From assembly GCF_900111235.1 (NCBI RefSeq), contig NZ_FOJI01000022.1:1-63163 (forward strand): DNA of 63,163 nt. Direction: 5' to 3'. This DNA is from [Clostridium] fimetarium. Its GTDB lineage: Bacteria > Bacillota > Clostridia > Lachnospirales > Lachnospiraceae. This document shows positions 17,323 to 25,564 of the stretch, piece after piece. Both the position numbers and the translations under genes were made by a program. Position 1 is the stretch's first letter, and every line of letters begins with the position of its first letter. The notes below the pieces were generated by a model. That model was not told where the DNA came from. It saw only the letters and a list, made by a program, of their open reading frames with translations, and searched no databases.

Positions 17323-17952
17323 ATGAAAGATTTTTATGATGTAGTTAATTCAAGACGAACAACTAGAGATTTTGAAAATGAGTCCATAGATGATGAAGTC
17401 ATTGAAAGAATTATTTCCGCAGGAATGAAGGCACCTACAAATGACCACATGAGAGATTGGCATTTTATTGTTATTAAGGATAAGAATACTGTCGTTAAAT
17501 TGATCAATAAAATACCAGAGCAAATATCTGATGAGGAAATCAGTGCAATATTACGAGATTGGAACTTAGATGATACTTGTCAACAAAATGCTTACAAAGA
17601 TGCAATCCCAAAACAGTATCAAATGTTAGCAGAGGCAGCTTGTGTGATTATTCCATTGCTTAAACAAAAGATAGATATATTGCATCCTGAAAATCTTTCG
17701 CACTTGAATGGTTATGCATCCATTTGGTGTTGTATTGAGAATATGTTTCTAGCAATAACTGCTGAGGGATATACATCAGCCTTGCGTATTCCGTTAGGAG
17801 ATGAGGGAGACTGGGCAAGAAAAGTTTTGAATTTTCCAGAGGATTACCTAATGCCGTGTTTTATAGCTGTGGGAAAAGCGAGTGCAAATGCTTCATTTGT
17901 GGAGCAAATAGAATACTCTATAACTGAAAGAATACATAAGAATGTTTGGTAA
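17323..17952 (+). CDS. Nitroreductase family protein
   Basis: A 209-residue FMN-dependent nitroreductase-fold enzyme. SRRTTRDFENESID (10-23) supplies the FMN phosphate arginines, GMKAPTNDHMRDWHFIVI the second FMN motif, and GYTSALRIPLGDEGDWARKVLNFPEDY the C-terminal family region. Length is normal. These enzymes reduce nitro groups, quinones or enones with NAD(P)H; the physiological substrate is not clear. GTGAGGGAA precedes ATG 17323. An exact repeat core lies 39 nt after the stop. The truncated relative at 5688 has a different sequence. Confidence 0.9.
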   Translation: MKDFYDVVNSRRTTRDFENESIDDEVIERIISAGMKAPTNDHMRDWHFIVIKDKNTVVKLINKIPEQISDEEISAILRDWNLDDTCQQNAYKDAIPKQYQMLAEAACVIIPLLKQKIDILHPENLSHLNGYASIWCCIENMFLAITAEGYTSALRIPLGDEGDWARKVLNFPEDYLMPCFIAVGKASANASFVEQIEYSITERIHKNVW

Positions 17953-17991
17953 GTTGTGGTTGTGACAAATTCCATTTTGCAGGGTAATGAA

Positions 17992-18007
17992 CTTCCCATT
18001 ATATTTA
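17992..18007 (+). repeat. Dispersed intergenic repeat, copy 6 (exact core)
   Basis: Exact CTTCCCATTATATTTA, 39 nt after the nitroreductase stop. A diverged second arm, AGAAACAAGAATTTGG, follows at about 18041-18056, just before the next gene's AAAAAGGGGGAG ribosome binding site. Confidence 0.75.
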
Positions 18008-18104
18008 CAACAGATAATATTATGAGTGCATAAAGTAACATAGAAACAAGAATTTGGTAATCAGAACATTAAATATTTTCTAGTTAAAAAAGGGGGAGCA
18101 AGTA

Positions 18105-18899
18105 ATGTCGTTTTCAAATATTTTTTTTGCAGCTATATGTTTGCTGTGTTCATTATCTTTTGGAGCAATCGCAATTTGGGCATTCAAAAGTAAAAATCCA
18201 ATACACTTTTGGTCAGGAAGTACCGTAAATCCAGAGGAAATAACTAATATTCCTGCGTATAACCGCGCGAATGGTTTGATGTGGTTAATTTACACCGTTT
18301 GTATGGTTATGATAGGAATAGTATCGCTTTTTAATATCATAATAGGGGTGATTTTATTAGTAATTATTTGCGCTCCCGGCACTATTGCTTTAATCATCGC
18401 TTATAATGTGATTTACAAAAAATATAGAAGCACATCAACAACTCATAAAATTAGTGATTCAACAGCAAAGACGCCCAAAGCGGTTATTATCGCTATTATT
18501 GGCTTTGTGTTAATAATATTTGTTTTGGTAGGCACAATGGAGTATTATGGCTTAAAAAATCCGGTTGTGAACATTCTTGACAATAGCATACAAATAAAAG
18601 CCATGTATGGTGTAAATATTGATTTTTCAGAAATTACCAATATATCTCTTATAGAGAAAAGCATGGACAATATCGGTGCTGGTACAAGGACTGACGGATA
18701 CGGTGGCTTCGGAGAAACGTTGAAAGGAAATTTTGAATCAGATATCAATGGTAAAACTTTGCTATTTGTACAGTCGAAGACATCACCCACAATAAAGATA
18801 GAGCGCATTGAAAAGAAAGATGTATATATTAGTCTTCGTAACAGCACAAATACAGAGCAACTATACCGCGAACTAATATCTGCTATACCGTTAAAGTGA
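18105..18899 (+). CDS. Membrane protein with C-terminal PH-like region
   Basis: A 264-residue protein with an N-terminal membrane segment (about 5-27), two central ones (60-100) and another at about 125-147. A soluble C-terminal domain of about 115 residues follows, LDNSIQIKAMYGVNIDFSEI to the end, which looks like a bacterial PH-like domain. The stretch FWSGSTVNPEEITNIPAYNRANGLMW resembles the DUF3784-type opening of clostridial membrane proteins. Function unknown. AAAAAGGGGGAGC drives ATG 18105. An XRE regulator with a membrane tail lies 200 nt downstream. Confidence 0.7.
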   Translation: MSFSNIFFAAICLLCSLSFGAIAIWAFKSKNPIHFWSGSTVNPEEITNIPAYNRANGLMWLIYTVCMVMIGIVSLFNIIIGVILLVIICAPGTIALIIAYNVIYKKYRSTSTTHKISDSTAKTPKAVIIAIIGFVLIIFVLVGTMEYYGLKNPVVNILDNSIQIKAMYGVNIDFSEITNISLIEKSMDNIGAGTRTDGYGGFGETLKGNFESDINGKTLLFVQSKTSPTIKIERIEKKDVYISLRNSTNTEQLYRELISAIPLK

Positions 18900-19095
18900 G
18901 TATCGTCTTTATGATATATGTGCCTTAGTAGGCTATTGCGCAGCGATTTTGTTCAATATGAATTTATAGAATCATTTTGTCTATCGCGATATTTGTGGAA
19001 TTTGCTGATTTTATTTAATATCGCCATATATGGGATGTATTTTCACAAAGAACTTTCGTATAGTTGTTATATAAAGTGCAGAGGAGATATCACAC

Positions 19096-19581
19096 ATGGA
19101 TACAAAAAAAATCGGTATGTTTTTAAAGGAGCTTAGAAAGCAAAATAATATGACGCAGGAACAACTCGGTGAAAGACTTGTTGTGACAAATAAGACGGTC
19201 TCAAGATGGGAAACAGGAAATTATATGCCACCTATTGAATGTTTAAAACGATTAAGTGATATATATAAAATCAGCATTAATGAAATTATTTCAGGTAAAA
19301 GATTGAATGAGGAAAATTATAAAATGGAGGCAGAAGAAAATATCACAGTTGCAGTTGAACAGATGGAGTCAAAAAATATAAAAATTGATAATTTTATGAT
19401 TGCTTTGTTTTGTATTGTCACAGCGCTTGCAATAACTGTTATTTTTTTAATGTCAGGTATAGGCTATTCAACGACTACAGAAAAAATAAAAGGGATTATT
19501 ATAATTATATTTGTAGTGGTTATGACATGTATTTCTAATAGCGCAATTATTGCGGCTGCCTTATTACGAAAAGATAAATAG
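19096..19581 (+). CDS. XRE-family regulator with membrane tail
   Basis: A 161-residue protein with an N-terminal helix-turn-helix of the lambda-repressor type: LRKQNNMTQEQLGERLVVTNKTVSRWETGNYMPP (about 12-45). A linker and two C-terminal hydrophobic segments (about 97-120 and 130-155) follow. Such membrane-tethered XRE proteins are frequent in Firmicutes and are thought to link gene control to envelope signals. GAGGAGAT precedes ATG 19096. The 200-nt gap before it has no supported gene. Its target may be itself, the upstream membrane gene or the downstream MutS-like gene. Confidence 0.88.
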   Translation: MDTKKIGMFLKELRKQNNMTQEQLGERLVVTNKTVSRWETGNYMPPIECLKRLSDIYKISINEIISGKRLNEENYKMEAEENITVAVEQMESKNIKIDNFMIALFCIVTALAITVIFLMSGIGYSTTTEKIKGIIIIIFVVVMTCISNSAIIAAALLRKDK

Positions 19582-19612
19582 TTTATTATTTACAGGCATT
19601 CTAGTTCAAAAA

Positions 19613-19622
19613 GGGGGGGGGG
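19613..19622 (+). repeat. G10 homopolymer forming the ribosome binding site of the MutS-like gene
   Basis: Ten consecutive G lie 3 nt before ATG 19626 in strongly A+T-rich DNA. No other Shine-Dalgarno sequence is present, so the tract must serve. Slippage would change its length and spacing. Confidence 0.7.
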
Positions 19623-19625
19623 ATT

Positions 19626-21263
19626 ATGAATTATATAATATTAGGAGTAATTGCAGTAGTTGGTCTTATATTTGCTATGAGGTATTCTAAGTCTCAAAAT
19701 AGGAAGAAAATGCTCTATAGAATTAGAACTCGGTTTGGTACTGCTCCGGATAGAGAATTTGTCCGAGAGGATGTCGGGCATCTGATTGATAGCGAGAGAA
19801 AAGAATTAGACATAGACGAAATTACATGGAATGACCTGGATATGGATAAAGTTTATTCAAGAATCAATAACTGTAATTCGTTTATTGGGGAGCAGGTACT
19901 TTATAGAAGGCTACATTCTATTGACCATGATGGTAAAGAATTTGAAAAAACAGAGAAGATGATCCAAGAGTTTTTGGCGGATACGAAGCGAAGAGAAGAT
20001 GTTCAGGTGCTTTTGGAAAGCATTGGAAGACGGAAGTACAGCTATTATTTGCCTCAGTTCATCAATGATATCGATATGTTCAAGATAACGAACATTTGGT
20101 TTTACAAAGTAATGAGCTTTCTTCTGGCAGGTTCATTGATTTTGGCAATTACCCTAAATCAGCCGTTCCAGTATATTCTTTTCATAATAGCCCTGATTAA
20201 TGTGGCACTTTATACATTAGGGAAACAGCGTTTTGAGTTACAACTTGGAATGCTTGTATCGGTTGTTAATGTCGTGGTAATTGCCAATACGCTGATACAG
20301 AAGTATAAACTAGGTGATGGAGAGTTAGCGAAAGAAAGTATTGAAAGTGCGAAAGGAATGAGTAAAGCAGTCAATCGAATTGCAATTATCCAGAGGAAGA
20401 TGGAAACAGCATCGTCAGGTGATATGGGGGCGTTAATCGCTGATTATTTGATAGGCAGTACTTTGTGGGATTTTCATATTTTCAACAGGATTGTAAAAAT
20501 GCTTACGGTCAACAAAGACGAATTCATGAAACTTTATACATATATAGGGGAGATAGATGCCACTATAAGTATTGCATCGTTTAGGGCGAGTATCCCGCAT
20601 TATTGTCAAGCATGTTTCCATGAAGATAATACCATTCACTTTACTCAGATGTACCATCCATTAATTAGTAATCCAGTTTGTAACGACGTTAAAATGGAGT
20701 CAAATTACATAATAACTGGATCGAATGCATCTGGAAAATCAACCTATATCAAAGCTGTTGCGATAAACATGATCCTCGCACAATCCATTAATATGGCATT
20801 GGCAAAAAGTGCAAATATACCATATGCAAATATTTTAACTTCAATGGCAGTAAGAGATGATATTATATCAGGTGAAAGCTATTACATAAAAGAGATTAAT
20901 TATCTAAAAAGAATAGTAACTCAGCTAAATGAGGACAAGCTCACCGTATGTATCGTGGATGAAATTTTAAGAGGCACAAATACTGAGGAAAGAATTGCTG
21001 CATCAGTCGCTATACTTAACTATTTAAATAATAGGAATTGTCTTGCAATTGTGGCATCACATGATATCAAGATTTCGGAAATGTTGGATGGAAAATTCAA
21101 GAATTTTCATTTTAGTGAAGTTTGGAAGAAAGAAGATATTTTGTTTGATTACAAAGTAAAGATGGGCGTATCTAAATCAAAAAATGCTATCAAACTTCTT
21201 GGGTATATTGGATTTCCAGAGGAAATTGTCAAATATGCTGAAGAGCTGGTACTTAAGCTATAG
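19626..21263 (+). CDS. Membrane-anchored MutS-family ATPase
   Basis: A 545-residue protein with the MutS C-terminal ATPase: Walker A TGSNASGKST (about 364-373) and Walker B VCIVDEILRGTNTEERI (D445, E446). It lacks the mismatch-recognition domain. It has an N-terminal membrane segment (3-19) and a central hydrophobic hairpin (about 162-200) inside the lever region. This architecture, MutS-like with membrane segments, is common in Firmicutes and Bacteroidetes and has no established role; it is not the mismatch-repair MutS. The start follows a G10 tract. It is followed by a GNAT gene after 66 nt. Confidence 0.85.
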   Translation: MNYIILGVIAVVGLIFAMRYSKSQNRKKMLYRIRTRFGTAPDREFVREDVGHLIDSERKELDIDEITWNDLDMDKVYSRINNCNSFIGEQVLYRRLHSIDHDGKEFEKTEKMIQEFLADTKRREDVQVLLESIGRRKYSYYLPQFINDIDMFKITNIWFYKVMSFLLAGSLILAITLNQPFQYILFIIALINVALYTLGKQRFELQLGMLVSVVNVVVIANTLIQKYKLGDGELAKESIESAKGMSKAVNRIAIIQRKMETASSGDMGALIADYLIGSTLWDFHIFNRIVKMLTVNKDEFMKLYTYIGEIDATISIASFRASIPHYCQACFHEDNTIHFTQMYHPLISNPVCNDVKMESNYIITGSNASGKSTYIKAVAINMILAQSINMALAKSANIPYANILTSMAVRDDIISGESYYIKEINYLKRIVTQLNEDKLTVCIVDEILRGTNTEERIAASVAILNYLNNRNCLAIVASHDIKISEMLDGKFKNFHFSEVWKKEDILFDYKVKMGVSKSKNAIKLLGYIGFPEEIVKYAEELVLKL

Positions 21264-21329
21264 GATAAGAACAAAAGTAATGAAAAGAAATTGAATGACC
21301 ATCAATCAAGGATAAGGAAGTAAAACAAA

Positions 21330-22229
21330 ATGAGGTTTGTAAAAGATTATATGCGTGATGATACTCTGCGTCATGCATTAAATGTGTTAACCCAAGAAAA
21401 CTTTGGATTCGATTTTGAGAATTGGGTAAAGAACGGATATTACGAAGGAGCGTACATCCCGTATTCTTATGAAGAAAATGGTAAAGTGATAGCAAATGTA
21501 TCTGTGAACCAGATGAAGTTTATACAAAATGGGATAGAAAAATATTACATACAAATTGGGACTGTAATGACAGGTAAGGAATTTAGAAATCGAGGATATG
21601 CAAGAGAACTGATGGAGAAGGTGATTGCAGATTATATTGAAATTTGTGATGGTATCTATTTATTTGGAAATCTTAGTGCTTTGGGATTTTATGATAAGAT
21701 GGGCTTTTCCAGAGGGATGCAGTATCAGTATATATTGAGAAGTGATGTAAGAATGATGCATCAGGAAAATGAAAATAAACTAGAAGCGTTAGATTATTTT
21801 CAATTGGTAGACTCAAAAAATCAACTACAAAAAAGTGGATATACGTATGCAGTGCGAAATAGTGCTGTTAATGCTACGCTGGAACAGAAAAACAAATATG
21901 GTTTGCAGATGTTCCATACTTCAGGAATGAAAAAGGTCTATTACAGTATAAAACTGGATTGCTATGTAGTCATGGAAGAACAGAAAGGCACACTTTATCT
22001 GCAGAGTGTAATCTGTACGAAAAAAATTCGTTTAGAACAGATACTGGCCCATATTAAGGGAGAGTATGCTAACGTGATTCTCGGATTTACACCATGTAAA
22101 GAGGATATTGATTTAGTTGAATCACAGCCGTATAATGGTAAAAATGATTACAGATTATTTTGCTTAGGGGAACAAATGGAACGTATTGAAACAGAAAAAC
22201 TATATTTTCCAAAATATTCGCATGCATAA
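21330..22229 (+). CDS. GNAT acetyltransferase with C-terminal extra domain
   Basis: A 299-residue protein. The first half is a GNAT domain: GTVMTGKEFRNRGYARELMEKVI contains the acetyl-CoA loop RNRGYA, and ALGFYDKMGFSR is the terminal beta-alpha motif. The second half (about 145-299) is probably a second, degenerate acetyltransferase-like or sterol-carrier-like domain, as in Eis-type and other two-domain GNATs. GGATAAGGAAG precedes ATG 21330. Substrate is unknown. Confidence 0.86.
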   Translation: MRFVKDYMRDDTLRHALNVLTQENFGFDFENWVKNGYYEGAYIPYSYEENGKVIANVSVNQMKFIQNGIEKYYIQIGTVMTGKEFRNRGYARELMEKVIADYIEICDGIYLFGNLSALGFYDKMGFSRGMQYQYILRSDVRMMHQENENKLEALDYFQLVDSKNQLQKSGYTYAVRNSAVNATLEQKNKYGLQMFHTSGMKKVYYSIKLDCYVVMEEQKGTLYLQSVICTKKIRLEQILAHIKGEYANVILGFTPCKEDIDLVESQPYNGKNDYRLFCLGEQMERIETEKLYFPKYSHA

Positions 22230-22231
22230 AT

Positions 22232-22402
22232 TGTGAAGCAGAAATTGTCTTCGCTTCTTTGGATAAAAGACCATTGGAAGTTGAAGAGATATTAATACAA
22301 AATATAGAAAAATATGAATTTGGAAATTTTTACATGAATGTGTATTCAAAAGATGGTAGAATATTTCTTATCAAATGTAGGAAACACACGGGTATTTTAT
22401 AA
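22232..22402 (+). pseudogene. C-terminal-type gene fragment
   Basis: An open stretch of about 55 codons without a start, EAEIVFASLDKRPLEVEEIL to IFLIKCRKHTGIL, directly after the GNAT stop. Composition is protein-like, with regular hydrophobic spacing. It reads as the tail of a lost gene. The remaining gap 22403-22540 shows nothing recognisable apart from the GGGG ribosome binding site of the next gene. Confidence 0.35.
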
Positions 22403-22540
22403 TTGTGCTAGACTCGTTTGAAAAGGCTGTTCTTGCAAGTTGTGTCTGAACTATAAAAAAGCGGTTATGATATCAAAATTCAATGAAACAACAATGTAAA
22501 AAATGAAATGTAAAAATACATAAATTTTATAGGGGAAAAA

Positions 22541-23287
22541 ATGGATAGAGATTATGTAATGACAGAACCAAAAGATTTGATTCGTATTGAATTAAAAAAA
22601 GCAGGATTTGATTTAGATAATATTAAAATTCCTAAAAGAGTCTTTTTATTAGCTGATAGCATATTTGAAGCTATGTTAGTAAAAAAATGTGGAACTTATA
22701 AGTATCCTTTAGGCGGTAAGTTATATGTATTTAATGATAATCTAGATATAGGTTTTATTAAGGGGAAAATGTGTTCACCAGGAATTGCTATACAAGCAGA
22801 AGATTTAATTGCTGGTGGGGCTAAAGAGTTAATCCATGTTGGTTTGGCTGGTGGTTTACAACCAGATATGAGTATTGGAGAAGTTATTATTACAGACGGT
22901 GCATATAATGATACAGCTGTTGCAAGACTCTATGAATTTGACCAAGATTTTATAGAAACATCTAAAATATTAACAGATGAACTAGGCACTTTGTTAAAAA
23001 ATAGTTTTGTAGAGGCTAAGAGAGGAAAACACTGGACAACCGATGCAGGATATCGTGAAACTTGGGGACAAGTTTTAGATTATCGCGCTAAGGGGGCATT
23101 ATGTGTGGAAATGGAAGGCGTTGGTCTTTTTACAATAGCTAAGTATAGAAAATGTATGGCTTCAGCTATATACATAGTTACAGATATTCTTAATGAAAAG
23201 GGATGGAACTTAGGTTGGGAAGAAAATGAAATCAATAAATCTATTAAGAAAATAACAGATATAATTATAGATTCTAAAAAGAGCTAA
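22541..23287 (+). CDS. Nucleoside phosphorylase (PNP/UDP family)
   Basis: A 248-residue nucleoside phosphorylase-fold enzyme. GLAGGLQPDMSIGEVIITDGAYND matches the phosphate/ribose-binding GxxGG...GDVVI region and CVEMEGVGLFTIAKYRKC the ribose-binding MExxG motif near the active site. It should cleave a nucleoside with phosphate; uridine- or purine-type cannot be settled. Placement next to a cytidine deaminase 88 nt downstream fits pyrimidine nucleoside salvage. ATAGGGGA precedes ATG 22541. Confidence 0.86.
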   Translation: MDRDYVMTEPKDLIRIELKKAGFDLDNIKIPKRVFLLADSIFEAMLVKKCGTYKYPLGGKLYVFNDNLDIGFIKGKMCSPGIAIQAEDLIAGGAKELIHVGLAGGLQPDMSIGEVIITDGAYNDTAVARLYEFDQDFIETSKILTDELGTLLKNSFVEAKRGKHWTTDAGYRETWGQVLDYRAKGALCVEMEGVGLFTIAKYRKCMASAIYIVTDILNEKGWNLGWEENEINKSIKKITDIIIDSKKS

Positions 23288-23375
23288 ATTTCAATTGAAA
23301 GAGAAACAATAGACAACTTTCGGGTTATTGAGAGTTTACTAGAGAGTTAACCTAAATTTTGTAAAGGGGAAAAAA

Positions 23376-23753
23376 ATGAATTTTGAAGAATTAATAAGAA
23401 CAGCTAATGAAACATTAAATCCAAGAAAATTATCGGATGATTCTTATGCTGGCTCTGTTGCAGCAGCGTTAGTAACCAATAATGGGAATGTCTACAAAGG
23501 AGTGTGCATTGATACACCATGCTCGATGGGCTTTTGCGCGGAACATGCGGCAATTGCTGCAATGTTAACTGCGGGTGAAAGTCGAATTGAAAAAATAGTG
23601 ACAGTATGCGATGGAAAAGGTATTGTTTCACCTTGTGGAAGATGCAGAGAGTTTATGTATCATATTAATTATGAAAATTTAAGAACTCAGATACAATTAG
23701 ATTCTGGAATTTTGACATTAGAAGATTTATTGCCACATATATGGAAAGAATAA
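23376..23753 (+). CDS. Cytidine deaminase-like protein
   Basis: A 125-residue protein of the cytidine deaminase superfamily. The zinc/proton-shuttle motif is CAEHAA (C54, E56) and the second zinc motif is PCGRC (C87, C90), as in tetrameric cytidine deaminases and blasticidin-S deaminase-like enzymes. Size and motif spacing fit single-domain Cdd. GTAAAGGGG precedes ATG 23376. Together with the upstream phosphorylase it could take cytidine to uracil plus ribose-1-phosphate. A blasticidin-type resistance role is an alternative. Confidence 0.88.
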
Positions 23754-23940
23754 GTTTCATTTTGCTTAAGATTCGAGGACGTTATAATAAAGTGTAAATT
23801 ATATAAAATATAAATTTGTTAATAATTGGATTAATATTTTTATTATTTTTACTAGCAAAGATATTTTTGATTATGGAGTTATTACACACACGGAATTATA
23901 GCCGGGAATTATTAAAAAAATTCATGACGTGGAGGTTCAT

Positions 23941-24474
23941 ATGAAACAACATATCCATATATTTGGTGCTTCGGGCTCTGGTACAACGACAATTGCACAA
24001 GGAATTTGCAAAAAAATAGGTTACCAGAATTTCGATTCAGATAATTATTTTTGGTTACCTACTACTGATCCATTTACTATGGTAAGAGATAGGCAAGAGT
24101 GTATGCGCTTAATACAGAATGATTTTCAATCTCATAATCAGTGGATTCTAAGCTTCTCAATTACTGGCTGGGGTGAAATGCTATTGCCATTATTTGATTT
24201 GGTGGTGTTTGTATATGTTCCACAAGATATTAGAATGGAACGATTAAAGAAACGAGAATATGAAAGATACGGTGATAGAATGTTGATTGGGGGAGACCGG
24301 TATCAAAAAAGTTTGGATTTCATTGAATGGGCATCCGCATATGATTTGGGAACAAAAAACGGGCGAAGTCTACAGAAACATGAAGCATGGCTAAAAAAAG
24401 TGACATGCCCTGTTATAAGAGTTGATAATCGTAATTTAGAAGAGAGTATACAAAAAGTAATTAATGCAATTTAA
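23941..24474 (+). CDS. Adenylate-kinase-like P-loop protein
   Basis: A 178-residue P-loop NTPase of the small nucleoside-kinase type. The loop is GASGSGTTT (9-17), in which the usual lysine is Thr; this variant occurs in an uncharacterised clade of topology-like kinases. DSDNYFW (about 35-41) follows strand 2, and LKKREYERYG matches the LID arginines. ATG 23941 is preceded by GGAGGTTCAT; an in-frame ATG at 23929 lies before that site. The phosphate acceptor is unknown. Neighbouring nucleoside salvage genes suggest a nucleotide substrate, but that is only inference. Confidence 0.78.
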   Translation: MKQHIHIFGASGSGTTTIAQGICKKIGYQNFDSDNYFWLPTTDPFTMVRDRQECMRLIQNDFQSHNQWILSFSITGWGEMLLPLFDLVVFVYVPQDIRMERLKKREYERYGDRMLIGGDRYQKSLDFIEWASAYDLGTKNGRSLQKHEAWLKKVTCPVIRVDNRNLEESIQKVINAI

Positions 24475-24485
24475 TTCTCTTTGTT

Positions 24486-24596
24486 TACTATGATTATTAT
24501 GAATTTGCTATCATTTTGAAGGCTATGCATATTGGCGCGGTAAGTATTCATGTTAATCAAGAGAATGCAGAGGGTGAACTTGGTTGGATATCCTAA
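24486..24596 (+). pseudogene. Internal fragment of a GNAT gene
   Basis: An open stretch of 36 codons ends HIGAVSIHVNQENAEGELGWIS and then a stop. G-A-V-S followed by GELGWIS is the beta4-beta5 region of a GNAT domain, just before where the acetyl-CoA loop should come. Neither start nor C-terminal half is present. Confidence 0.6.
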
Positions 24597-24665
24597 AGAT
24601 ATATTATTTATATAACATACTGAAAAATAGGAATTAGTATTAGTACGAAAAAGGAGAATTACATT

Positions 24666-25496
24666 ATGAAAGCTACAGTTGTTGTTGATAACATTTCAAA
24701 GGAGAATATATCGGGAGAATGGGGATTATGCATAAATATCGAGTATGGCGAAAAGAACATATTGCTTGATACTGGTGCATCAGGACTGTTTTTAGAGAAT
24801 GCAAGAAGACTTGGGGTTAATATTCAAAATACAGATTATGCTATTTTGTCTCATGCACATTATGATCATGCAGATGGTATGAAGTATTTTTTTAAGACAA
24901 ATGATAAGGCAAAGTTTTATTTACGGTATGGTTGTAAAGAAAATTGCTATATGAAAAAGTGGATTTTCCATAAATATATAGGTATTCCCAAGAACGTGCT
25001 GAATGAATATAATGAGCGCATTGTTTACGTAAAGGGAGATTATACCCTATTTCCTGGGGCATCATTGATTCCACATAAAACGGATAGACTTTCAGAAATT
25101 GGTAAGAAAAACATGATGTACATACGTAGTGAAAAAGGCTGGAAGCCGGATGATTTTTCTCATGAGCAAAGTCTTGTTCTTGAAACATCATCAGGTATTG
25201 TTATCTTTAATAGCTGTTCTCACGGTGGAGCGGATAATATCATTAATGAAGTTGCCGCTACCTTTCCTGGTAAAAGAATTAAAGCATTAGTTGGTGGTTT
25301 TCATATTTATAATAAATCCAAAACTGAAGTCAGAGAGCTTGCGCGAAGAATTAGAATGACAGGTGTCGAGGCTATTTATACTGGGCATTGTACAGGGAAA
25401 CGGTCATTTGATATTTTGCAGGAGGAGTTAGGAGAAATGGTTCATCAACTATATGTGGGATTAGTTATAGATTTTGAGTCGGAAAATATTAGTTAA
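24666..25496 (+). CDS. MBL-fold metallohydrolase
   Basis: A 276-residue metallo-beta-lactamase-fold protein. Metal ligands are in LSHAHYDHADG (H63, H65, D67, H68), NSCSHGG and GGFHIY. LLDTGASGLFLENARRLG is the usual strand-loop before them. It resembles the group annotated in archaea and clostridia as dihydropterin-type phosphate synthase-like MBL proteins, whose real substrates are mostly unknown. AAAGGAG precedes ATG 24666. It stands alone; a GNAT fragment precedes it. Confidence 0.88.
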   Translation: MKATVVVDNISKENISGEWGLCINIEYGEKNILLDTGASGLFLENARRLGVNIQNTDYAILSHAHYDHADGMKYFFKTNDKAKFYLRYGCKENCYMKKWIFHKYIGIPKNVLNEYNERIVYVKGDYTLFPGASLIPHKTDRLSEIGKKNMMYIRSEKGWKPDDFSHEQSLVLETSSGIVIFNSCSHGGADNIINEVAATFPGKRIKALVGGFHIYNKSKTEVRELARRIRMTGVEAIYTGHCTGKRSFDILQEELGEMVHQLYVGLVIDFESENIS

Positions 25497-25564
25497 CCAT
25501 CAATGTATACAAATCATTTATTATGAGCAAATCGAGTGGATCATATTTGAAAATGGGGGAAGAA

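Noticed and set aside
921-18007. Classical integron attC sites
   Set aside because: The repeats lack the GTTRRRY/RYYYAAC core pair and the long imperfect palindrome of attC, so they are not called integron sites.
18918-19136. 72-residue forward frame before the XRE gene
   Set aside because: No ribosome binding site, odd composition, and it overlaps the better-supported XRE start in another frame.
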